Source: Sclerurus mexicanus (Eukaryota > Chordata > Aves > Passeriformes > Furnariidae). Taken from it: DNA of 64,000 nucleotides. Made by a program: the position numbers and the translations under genes. Positions 46,661 through 57,800 of the stretch are shown one piece after another. The stretch covers positions 310,215 through 374,214 of the forward strand of contig VWZF01006727.1 in NCBI GenBank assembly GCA_013396755.1, written 5' to 3'. Position 1 is the stretch's first letter; each line of letters begins with the position of its first letter. Under the pieces are notes generated by a model. It searched no databases. It was not told where the DNA came from and was given only the letters and a program-made list of their open reading frames with translations.

Positions 46661-49600
46661 ATATTCAACAAAACAAGATAATAACATTCAGTTAAAAAAA
46701 AAATAAAAAAATTCAAGTCTCTACTGGACTGACAAGAAAAATGTTACCAGAGATACAGGAATATAGGTGATGTGTGAAGTCTGGTTTCTAGTTTAAGTTA
46801 CTGTGCCTGTGATTTGTGTTTGTCACATGGAGTTTGCATAAAATGTAAAACTCTTCAACATAAAGAGCCATTCACAGATTCATAGTGGAAAACATTATCA
46901 TCCCATGAAAATTCAAATTGAAACCAAGGTCTCAAACACCCCAAATCAGTCTGCCATTACACATTATTTCCAATGTCTCAGCCCACATCAGTATCACTGT
47001 GTGCTAAAATTGCTCAGAAAGAAGATAAATCCCAGAATTTCAAGTCTGTAAAACCATCTAGATTTACAGACCAAATATTGATTGTTCCATTTCTGCAATG
47101 CTTAGCCTGCATGGGAGTGTCATGAATATATTAGGGATGATACTTGGGTCAGGGTGTTATATTAAGACATTTGGACGGTTCCCTGATACTAGCTGGAGAA
47201 AACTCCATAGCAGTGACACTCTGCTGCACACATATCTTAAATAACAACACTGAGATGTCCTTGAAATTAAAAGTGACAGAATAATTTACTAGCAATGTGG
47301 GATGCGATTGACTGTAATTAGATGACAATGACCAAAATGAAATTCTGAATTGAATGATTTCCTAATAACAGCAAGACTATTGGGATGCAGGACTAACCCT
47401 CTGTGTGAAATCCTTCACTTTTTCATTACTTTATCTCAATACGACCATCTGCTTGAAAGTTGGGGTGGGAGCAGGGTTTGCAAAAGGAGAGTTTGCTGAT
47501 GTGCACATGGCTGATATGCACAGGGGAGAGACTGAATGTCTTAATTATTTAATAGATAACTAACATGTGTTTTAAAACATGGTGCCTTCTTATTAGCCAG
47601 GCATAAAATTCATAAAGTAAGGTGGCACCAGCCAGCATAGGGAGACTCACAGAAGGAAAGTGAGAACAAATGAACAAAAGCAGTCCCAAACAGAAACTGT
47701 CCCATAGGTAGAACCCAGGCATTGTGTCCAAGTCTTATTTAAAAAAATGGATCTTCAATAGCTATGACCACTTGGTAAAGGGAGTGAACAGGGTAGGACC
47801 ATCTGCAAAAATGGCAAAATTCCTGTAACAGTGATGAAGGATGTCTGATGGCTCTTATGGATAACAGTATGAGATTTCAAAGAGTTGTATTATGGGTCTT
47901 TTTTATTCCAGAACAAAATGCAAATAAAGGAAATTTATACTCCAGCATCTACATACAAATTTGGAAACACTACAGATACTCTATTAATTGACAGGATGGA
48001 CTGTGGGATGTCTGACCCTACATGACTGGAAAGACTGCTGAGAGGAAGATTTCACCCTGGAGAAATGCATCTTAATAGTAAGGACAGCAAAACTGTCTGG
48101 GAAAAAGCTCCTAGCAATGACAATCATTGGTTCAGAACAAATACGGTCAAACAAAAGGTCAAAGACCAAGTAATAAGCAGAAGCTGACTGACCAAGAGGA
48201 CCAGTGTCCAGTTTATGTATAAAGGAAAGAAATATAGAGGCAGAAAAAAGGTATCCAGGGAGAAGGCGGCAATGGAAGGGACTGGACCATGGCAGCCTGG
48301 ACAAAGCAAGCAGAATTTGTTGCAGTTCAGAATGTAAATCTTCTTGGGAGAAGGAAGGTGTCAGTGTATAATGGAGAGCTTGCTACATGTGCGCTGAGAT
48401 GGATGATGAGTCAGACTCACAGAAGATACTAGAATTGAGACCAGCATCACAGATGGAAATGCAGCAATATTTGTTAAGAGAAATGAGATTCAATGTTAAT
48501 GATCTACTGAAAAGTTTTCTGAGAAAACAGAGAAAGCTAGTAAAACTGCCTTTCCCCCTGCTTTTTCTTCTAAAGAACAACATCTGCAAGACAACAACTG
48601 AAATATGTCTATTCAGCTTCTTTTGTCACACAGAGACTGATCTGTTCTACTTTGTAATCTCAATGATCACTAGGGGTTGTAGAATTTGGATTAAAAATTG
48701 TAGACCAAAATCTTTCCCTCTGGAAAACTAGGAAACAAATGGAAGAACAAGTTTGAAAAGACAGTATAATCTAGTGGGAGATACTTCTCTTTTGCAAAGG
48801 CAATCTAAAAATAATTTAAAAGTAAGTAAAGTATTTGATCCCAGAATATTATGTGCTTTCCTTAAATAGAAAAATATTTAGAGGGGCATCTGAAGCATCA
48901 TCTGCTATATTTTCTGTTTGTTAAATTGGAATAGCAAACCATTTTACTGTCAAGTAATAAGTACAAAAAGGGAGAAAGAACAAAGAATGATGAAAGTATT
49001 TATTGATGAAACGGGTTCAACTTAAACTAAAAATGTCAGTACTCTGTGTTAATTAAATCCTTAAAAAATTATTTGGTTTTAAAGACAATAATAATTGGAG
49101 AACCCTCATGAGAGAAGACACTGAGAGTTGTATATCAAGAGATGGAGGTTTTACTGTACAACTGATTCTCAGATCTCACTGACACAATGAACCCAAGACA
49201 AAATGTTCTCAAAAACAGACTTACACCCTGGATTCTATTAAAATAAGGAACAAAATTTCTCAAATTACTTATACAATACTGGAGGAGTGGGAGGACAGGA
49301 AAGGTGGAGAAAGAAAATGCCACGTAATTTCACCACACCCTTTAACCTGGCTTTTCAGGACTCTGGACCATTGCAAACATAAATTCAGGAATGATCCAGC
49401 TGCTGCAAACAACCTGCTGCTGTTGGCTCCTGTTGTCTATGTGACCTCTAGTTACAGCTTCTTCTCCTGTTTTCCTTTTTGCCTTTTCCTGTCATACCTA
49501 GTCTTGTGTAAACAGTAGATTTTGTAAACCTAATATCATTCCCACTAAAGGGTAATAATATCTGCTGCCTCGTATTTTTTCCTAAGCAGACATTTTTTGT

Positions 49601-49685
49601 CTTCCAGGGATGATAGCTTTGGGTTTTTTTACAGAAGTAGACACAAATATGCAAATGTAAGCTTTATGTATTTGCTTTTACATGG

Positions 49686-49834
49686 TCATAGAATCACAGA
49701 AAAGTTTGGGTTGGAAGGGACCTCAAAGATCATCCAGTTCCAACGCCCCTGCCATGGGCAGGGACACCTTCTGCTAGACCAGGTTGCTCAGAGCCCCATC
49801 CAACTTGGCCTTGAACAATTCCAGGGATGGGGCA
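49686..49834 (-). mobile_element. CR1 LINE 3' end, minus strand
   Basis: Reverse complement of the CR1 3' end: TCATAGAATCACAG, then GGTTGGAAGGGACCTCAAAG, GACCAGGTTGCTCAGAGCCC and CCAACTTGGCCTTGAACA. It is the best preserved CR1 3' end in the window and therefore among the youngest here. Truncated at about 150 bp. Confidence 0.95.
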
Positions 49835-50494
49835 TACAGGTATGTATCTGACATCTTGAGCTTGGTAGGTGATGCTTGGTAGATTTTGTGCTGTTTGTCC
49901 TTCATGAGTAGTTTACAAACCTCCTGGGTATTTTGGTTTGTCTACTACTGAGAGCATACCTTTCTCACAAAACATTGTGGAAATTGCTTTTGAATCAAGA
50001 AATCATATTTATCTTGAAAATTCCCTGTACACACAACACAACAATTACCATTTACTTATGCTTTTCTCTTTCATAGTATTTTTTTCCTGTTTTTGTATTC
50101 CTTCTCCTCTTTTTATTTTTTTCTTTTTGGTTTTCCAAGACATAGGAAAGAGCATTCTATTATACTATTGATTCAGCACATGTTAACAATTCAACATATC
50201 TACCTGGGTAAAATCACTCTTGATCCTTTTTTACATCTCTGAAAAGGCATTTATTTAAATAATTTTTCAATTAGCAAGGGAAGAGAGCTTAATGTGCTAA
50301 AAATTTTATACTCCAACTCCTTCTGAAAACACATAACTAGATCTTTAGATCTAGATCTTCCAAGATATTTATGCTTATTCCTACTAAGGTTAATCTGAAC
50401 TTTTAGCTTAACCAGTATTTAAAACCTTCAATGTTTCTTTCAGAGGAATGGAGATGGCTAAACGGGATACAAATAACTAAGAGTCTTCTGAAAA

Positions 50495-50600
50495 CCTGGA
50501 GCTTAAACTCTGTTTCTCACTTTCTCATCTACTAAACAGGCATATAATTGCAGTTTTATAGAATGCTAAACTAGAAAAGGTTTATGAGATGCCAAGGTGT
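50495..50600 (+). mobile_element. Possible MIR-like (CORE-SINE) fragment, plus strand
   Basis: CTCTGTTTCTCACTTTCTC, ATCTACTAAACAGGCATATA and TTTATAGAATGCTAAAC resemble the MIR 3' half (GCCTCAGTTTCCTCATCTG, TAAAATGGGTATAATA, then the TGAGGATTAAATGAGA part). The match is diverged and by eye. Confidence 0.3.
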
Positions 50601-50980
50601 AGCATTCAATGAATAAATGACAGTGAAACTCATACAGAGTATTTAAATAGGCTTCAGCTGACTTAAGTAGGAATTATACCTGTGAACAGCTTTCACCTCC
50701 TACGAATGGGCTTTGAGTTTGTACCCCTACAAAAGCCCTAGATTTGTTTATTGCCACTAACCCACAATTTGCTGATCAAGAGATCTGTATTATCTACTAC
50801 CCCATTTGTACACAATGCTTGCACTTTTCAGGCTACGTTTTTAATATAAAAAATGCCTTTGCCTGGAACTAGAACAGGTAATAGCAGTTTTCAAGAGACA
50901 ATTTTTTTTACTCTGAGATTTCAGGAGAATTTACTGTAACAGAAAGCCAGACAATGAAATCTCACCAGTGAGAGGAGAAT

Positions 50981-51001
50981 AAAAAAAAAAAGAAAAAAAA
51001 A
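50981..51001. repeat. Poly-A run
   Basis: A11 G A9, an A-rich simple tract. Confidence 0.9.
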
Positions 51002-52181
51002 GATATGAGACCTGAGCTGGATCAGACATGAGGTCTTTTTATGAGATTTTTTGTTTCAATATTTTTCCACAAATCTCATAAATTATGCAGTGTTGATTTT
51101 GGTATCAGATTTAATCAAGACATAATTAAGCCTTCAATGGAGGATCTATAATAATTTGACCTGCAGACCTTTAACATGATAAAAAAAGATGGGTATCACT
51201 AAAATACAGTTTGCTTAGATGGAAGGTGAACCAGTCACAATTGTTTATCAGTATCTCCTTTAATTTGCATATCTTTCTACTGCATTCCATTTTTCATAGT
51301 GTTTCATACGTCTAATTTCAAACTTGCCTCCATCAGCTTTGTTCATAATTTGAAATTCCAGTAAACTATTTTTTCTACTTTCTTCCTTGGGTACCAATAA
51401 AACCTCCATCTGTGTTAAAAAATTAATATTGATGTGCAGATTGAGTATAAAAATGTACCTAGAGCAGCTTCAAACAAGTCCCGATGATTTCATTAAATCT
51501 TTTTAACAGCCACTGTCAATGGGAACTCTGTGTTCTTTGAGAAAATTGCTTGTTCTATTCCTTCAAAATCAGTATTTGATTTTTAAAGCCAAACAGCCGC
51601 AATCTAAAATAATAGACAATTAGTTTGCTCACAGTCAAATTAAGATTTGTCAAGATTCTTTATGGGACATGCAAGGGATGCAGCGTGTTTTACTTGGAAA
51701 CAAGAAATTACACATTGTAGTTCAGTTTTACTGATTGCCCTTATTACAAAAGGCTTATATATTAATTGGTTTAGTTATTGCTTTAGCAGTTTTATTTCAG
51801 AGTGGGAAAAGGATTATACTGGTCCAAGGACTTTTATGGCTCTTCTTTCTTTAGACTGTTAGGAATACTAACTGAGCTGTGATTAACAGCAATCAAACAT
51901 TACAGTAGCTGGGTCAGCATAAAATGTAATCTGGAAAACTCTCATGATTTATTCAGGGCGCTTCCCAAGATCTGTTCATTTGATCAGGACACAAATTCAG
52001 ATTGCTTCCTCTCCATTTCAAATTGGAAAATATATGAAATAGATTCCAGCAGAGGAGTAAGTAATATGTCACTCTGTAGGACAGGTAGCAAATTCCTGAA
52101 ATTTCCTCAAAAGTCTTCAGAATAACACAAATCCGTTGTTTTCCTCGCTAGTGATGGGGAAGTTCTCTCTCAGCTAGGACT

Positions 52182-52211
52182 GTTATCATAAGTTATCATA
52201 ATTTATCATGA
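52182..52211. repeat. Three-copy 10-bp tandem repeat
   Basis: GTTATCATAA, GTTATCATAA and TTTATCATGA are contiguous. GATA-type words (TTATC) recur at 10-bp spacing, close to one helical turn. Confidence 0.8.
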
Positions 52212-55200
52212 GATGAAGTAGGGTGTGGATTTATAATTACATCAGCTGCTCTGTGAGTGGGAGTTCCCTGCAAACACAATTTTTATTCTGCAATAAGCTG
52301 TCATCACTTGTCCTGCAGAGAAAGTGAGAGCCTGCTCTGGGTCACTGTCATGGACTAAATCCCCTGGCTTACTTCATGGCAGTTTGCTTGGATTGTTATA
52401 CACCAGTTTAAAAATTATAATCAATAAGCTTTTTTTTCCTTTTTTTTTTTTTACTTCTTTCTACTGACTTAATTTCAGACAACTTCTTTCACTGCTATAA
52501 AGCCATTTTGGTGAATAACTCTCTTCATTTTTACTGACTGATCGCAGGCTTACCACCAAGCATATGTATACGGTCTTCATAACTGTATGGATGATAAAAG
52601 TAAGGTTCATTACAACAAATTTTTTTATTTAGGTTAGGCATTCTGTTTAAACTAGTCACAAAGGATGCTTGCATCATCAGAAGACAGGTGAGATCCCATA
52701 ACAGGTCATAATAAGAGTTCATCTACCTTAGTATCTTAACTTTATCAGTGCTTACAGCAAAGTAATAGGAATAGAGGGAATTTGTAGCAACATTTCCCAA
52801 AAATACTCTCCCACTTTCCAACCCTTTCTAGCTCAGTGACTTGTGTCTTTGTTTCTATACCCTGCCTGGGGTTTTCCCCAGGAATATGTCTAGTAAGTCC
52901 CTGACTCCGTGTCTGCTTTTAGCACCCTAAACGTGACATGGAGTAGAGTTCCTGTGCACGACCACCTCTCATGAAGAATCAAAATTTCAGTATCATAGAG
53001 ATCACAGATTCAATAAGGCATCTCTTTTTCACATATCTTTTTTCTGATTTGTTTAGCTCTTCTATCAGTGGAAGATACTCCTTATTTCCATCCAACATCT
53101 GCTTTGTCCTTGTCTCAATTTTCCTCAGTTCTCTCAAATATATTTTGAGGTGGAAGCAAAACTATGAACACAATAGAGATGAACAATGGATTCATACAGT
53201 GAATAATTGAAATATCTGTGAAGACAGTATCTTGGTTTTTGGATTTCTAAAGTGCATGATATAATCAGGCTCGGATCTACCTTCTGACAATACATGCTAT
53301 TGCAATGTAAGTAATAATAATAATAAAATGTAACATGATTCTAAAGATACACACCTCAAAAAGGCTTCTCTGAAACTGAGATTTGTACGCATCTCTGAAA
53401 ATATTAGATAGCTATGTTCAAAAGACACAAGCATTTTAATTAACATATATTACAAGTGTTTGGACCATGTTTATGAACACAGCTTTTACCAGTTTCAAAG
53501 AATTATTTTAAAGGATTTCTACTAGTGAAAAGATTATTTTTATTTTCAATTCCTAGGGCTGCAAGTGGCAGGTGACTCTGTCTCAGGACTGCAAAGGAGT
53601 TTTGCAGTCACCTCTCCAGTACAGGCTGTGTTTGTTTCTGAGGGCCCTCTATGGCAGTGTAATAGAACTTACAACCATCAGTATATTATTGATAATGCAT
53701 AGATATCAAAGGTAAGCCTGAAGGGTTTGCAGATTAAACACAATAAATTTGCACTCTGTATGTGCATGAGTGCTCCTGGCTGCTCTTAGAAACCTCTATG
53801 TAAAGTTTGCTTGTGAATTGAGGCGGTAATAAGAAGCATAGAGCTCACACACAAGACAAAGCAGTTCATTGATGAGCTTCCAGCAGTCCTCTCTAACTAA
53901 ATTAAAATGTTTAATCTGATCAGAAATATTGGCATTATTAAGATATGACAATATGTACATAAGTACACCAAGAAATATGGCAGCTATACTAAAACTCTAA
54001 ATGACATATCAAAAGGGAAAAAGATGGACACATCAAAATCTTGATATGTTGCTGGCCAAGAATGTCTGCATCATTTCTGAGGACTGCTCAAGAAAACGTT
54101 TAAACTTTATTGTCTGCATTTTAGTGAATAAAAATACATTGCTTTTGAAACAGCAAAAATCTCATTTAGACATAATGTACAATCACAGCAAATTTGAAAA
54201 GCATCCTTCTCTCAGGTCTGACCAAGAGCCACAACTATGGGTACTCTGAGAACATAGTACAGACACATAAATTATACACAAATATCTTCCAAGAGCAGAC
54301 TCTTTTCTTTTCCTTCAGTTCATTGCTGAAGTAACTTATGTTGCATGCAATTTGTGTGCCGTTTGTCAGCAGCAATGGGGTTGTTGAAAAGGGTTAATTC
54401 CAGCAAAACAAATACTTGGAGAGGATATTTATTGTGCAGTTGCCAGTGTTTTATTGGAAAAAAACTTGTCACTTAGGCAGCCAAGGGAACTCCTTCATTG
54501 CCTTGGGAAACAAAAAAAAATAAAAAAGGCATCTCATGTTTCATAACAAATATCATATTAAGTGTTCCACATTCTATCACTGCATTATACACCAGGGAAC
54601 ATTCTGCTTCAAGCTAGACATCCATCTCCCTTGTTGGCTGTCCTTATGCAGCAGGATGAATTCACCTGCAAGATCATGTTATTTCTACACTGAGCTTTTC
54701 AAGTCTTTCTTCAGGAACCTGACGCAACCCATTGTGATGTTTTTTTATATTATGTTGCGAGATGTCTAAAAAAGGAGAGAGAGTTAAAATTTTCCTCTGT
54801 ATAGCAGTAAACAGTAAAAGGTTCTTGTCCAAACAACAACATCAATTCACAGTAATATCGTTCCATGGATTTCAAAGATCTAATGTGAAAGACCAATTTA
54901 TAAAAATGGTTCTGGTCCACTGAATTATACAAATTTTACCATTACAGAAGAACATGACCGCATTTTATGAGGTTCATGAATTCTTGGGAAATTAAGGATT
55001 TCTTAGTAAGCTGTAGAGAATGTCATATATTTTCCCAATATGGCTTCACTCTCCTGCCAAGAGTATAATATGATGCTTCCTAAGAGTTCTCTAAGAATCA
55101 GAATTCAAATGTCTAGACTTATTTTACAGATTTAATGGATTCAAGTTAATTTCAGGAGTTGGTAATAATTATTTTCCAGATAAATGGAGAAGATAGTATT

Positions 55201-56374
55201 GATATTTCTGTGTTAATAACAGATGCCTGAAAAAATATCTCAAAAATAGAAAAATAGAAATAACTGTTCTACAAAAAAGTGTGGAACCACTAGCTAGAGA
55301 TGTCTTTTTTAAAAGTGAGCTGAATAAAGAGGAAACTGGACAAAGACTCCTTAGTCAATACACATAATCTGGGAACTTCAAGAACTCATTAAGCAACATG
55401 CTTTCATTAGCTTCTTGCTAATCCAAAGTATCATTTTTCATATTTAGAAACCTTTAAATTTAGAAAAAAACCCCAGCCCTCACTAGAGCACTCAAAACTG
55501 TGTTTAAAATGCAAGAATTATTTAAATAAAAATAATTTTACATTGGATAAAAAAAATCAGTTTGGGAGCATAAAATAACTAAGCCTAAGGAACACAATGA
55601 TAAAAACATGTATTCTTTCAGTCATTACTGATATAGTTTGTAATACATCAGAAAAATAATTTATAGTCCGTTTCCACTCACTAGAAACTCCTTTCCAGGC
55701 AGATACTATACTAGGCACCTAAATTAGCATACAATGACTCTGTAGCTCACAGAGTTCAGGTATAGCCTAAATGTTGAACTGGAATCTGGGACAATTCACT
55801 GCAATAGTGAATGTAGTATTAAATTAAACATGTCTATGCATTCATGATTTGACAGTTAGTACTTTTTGATTAGTTTATCACATTATAATCTCATTCCTTT
55901 ATTAGCACCAGGAAAGCAAGAAATTCAAAACTTTACTGACAAGTGCTCTATCTGACAGCTCCCTAGAGAAAGGCCATGGTTAGATGTCTTACATGAATTT
56001 GCTCTACTAGAAGCAAATTAAAGTTAAGAGCAACTCTTATTCCTTTATTAGAAGTAACTCTCTTCTCACAATAGTTTCATATCAACTATAAATTCAGGGC
56101 TGCACCCACTTTCAGCTCTGTGACTCAGTATGATTTAATGAACTCAGTCAATCAGGAAATAAACATTGTTTCATAGAAAAGAGGTGGAAATTTATTACAG
56201 CCTTTTACTTCACAGATTGTTAAACCTACTTGTCACAGTCAGAATGCAAATCATATGCTGTAAGTCCAAGAAGACACCTGGTAGGTAAGTTCTTTCTTAG
56301 TATATAGACATTTCCTTATTTATTTATCTCCCTACACCACACCCAACTCTCAACGCAATCCTCTTTAAGCATTT

Positions 56375-57445
56375 TTGAGAAAAAAATATTGAAACCCAGT
56401 GGTGGTTTGACCTTGGCTGGATGCCAGATGCCCCCAAAAGCCATTTTATCACTCCTCTCCTCAGCTGGACAGGGGAGAGAACATATAACAAAAGGCTTGT
56501 GGGTTGGGATAAGGACAGGGAGAGATCACTTACCAAATACTCTCATGGGCAAAACAGACTTAACTTGGGGAAATTGATTGAGTGTTTTACCAACCAAAAT
56601 CATAGAAAGATAATCAGAAGGAAACAAAATCTTAACAATACCTTCCCACCACTCCTCCCTCCTTCCCAGGCTTAAGTTTATTCCCTATTCTCTACCTTCT
56701 CCCTCCCAGTGGTGCAGGAGACAGGGAATGTGGGTTACAGTAAATTCATCATAGGTTGTTTCTGCTGCTGCTTCCACCTCAAGGAGAGGAGTCCTTCCCC
56801 TGCTCCAGAGACAGTCTTCCACAAACTTCTCCAGTGTGAGCCCTTCCAACTGGTTGAAGTTCTTCACAAACTCCTCCAGTGCTAGTCCCTTCCACATGGT
56901 GCAGTCCTTCAGGAACAGGCTCCTCCAAGTGTGGGTCCCTGAGGGAGTCACAAGTCCCACCAGCAAATCTGCTTCAACATGGACTTCTCTCTCTGTGAGG
57001 CCACGAGTCCTGCCAGGAGCCTGCTCCATCATGAGCTTCCCATGGAATCACAGACTTCTTTCTGGCGTCCACCTGCTCCTGCATGAGGCTTCTGGAGGGT
57101 CTGCAGGTGGACCTCTGCTCCCCTGTGTACCTCCACAGGTTGCAGAAGGACAGCCTGCCTCACCATGGTCTGCACCACAGGCTGCAGGGGGAATCTGTGC
57201 TCTGGCACCTGGAGTACCTTCTCCCATTCCTTCTTCACTGATCCTGGTATCTGCAGAGCTGTTTCTCTCACATGATCTCACTCCTCTCTTCTCTGGCTGC
57301 AATTACTTCTGCTCAGTAATTTTTTCCTCTTCTGATATATATTGTACCAGAGGTGTTGCTACCATTGCTGACAGTCTCAACTGGACATGCATTTTTGCTC
57401 ACAACCATTTCAGAGGGGCCTTTGTAGGCACTCTTATAAACTGAG
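56375..57445 (-). mobile_element. Avian endogenous-retrovirus (LTR-type) repeat, minus strand, decayed
   Basis: Moderately GC-rich block that matches a dispersed avian ERV/LTR-type repeat as I recognise it. It has imperfect internal modules in which CTCCAGTG/GTGGGTCC-like and CAGTCCTTCAGGAACAGGCT-like words recur (56800-57010). A purine-rich segment and a terminal end with the inferred sense strand on the minus strand are also present. Frames of 115 codons (minus) and 202 codons (plus, 56836-57444) span it but are artefacts of the modular GC-rich sequence, not gag, pol or env. No retroviral protein domain is seen. Edges are approximate; TG...CA ends were not established. Confidence 0.65.
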
Positions 57446-57713
57446 CTGTGTAGTCAAGGAAATTACTTCCTTACATAGACTTCCAGCATGGCACACCAGG
57501 AGGAAAGCAGTCAGCAACAGGCTTTAAGTCTTATAAAAATGAAAAAATCCATATGCAATGAAAGCTGAAGGAGATTACTCATCTGCCCTAATCCTAAGTA
57601 AGGGTGAACATGAAACACTGTCCAGTAAAGGTAAAATTGTAATTTTAAGAGGCTGTATTAAACAGTAAGAAGGCAACTATTTACCAGCTCTAATAAAATG
57701 CACTTATTGTATC

Positions 57714-57800
57714 CACATATATATATATATATACTCAAACACATACATACACATATATACATATATACGTAAAATTATTAATTATATATATAAAATAATA
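57714..57800. repeat. AT-rich compound microsatellite
   Basis: (TA)n followed by CATACATACACATATATACA-type words and TATATATA/AAATAATATA, a mixed AT/CA simple repeat. Confidence 0.85.

Larger units (their letters stand above)
44417..49685. other. Intergenic, no gene seen
   Basis: No gene recognised. Contains a poly-A run (45966-45989), (ATTC)n (46005-46020), (TTTA)n (46639-46660) and a 10-bp duplication TTCAATGGGA at 45323-45342. Frames at 48.0-48.7 kb are not recognised and lie in different frames and strands. Confidence 0.6.
49835..56374. other. Intergenic, no gene seen
   Basis: Contains a poly-A/G run (50981-51001), a triple GTTATCATAA repeat at 52182-52211, a (TAA)n run at 53312-53326, a MIR-like trace at 50495-50600, and two segments (about 50995-51330 and 51480-51820) with dense homeodomain/SOX/octamer-like words that look like candidate conserved non-coding sequence. 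No gene. Confidence 0.55.

Noticed and set aside
48387..48731. 114-codon plus-strand frame starting with an acidic stretch
   Set aside because: No family recognised, no splice or promoter context, and the C-terminal half is hydrophobic chance text.
56836..57444. 202-codon plus-strand open frame
   Set aside because: It lies inside the GC-richer ERV/LTR-type repeat and on its antisense strand, with no protein domain; frames like this are artefacts of the repeat's composition.
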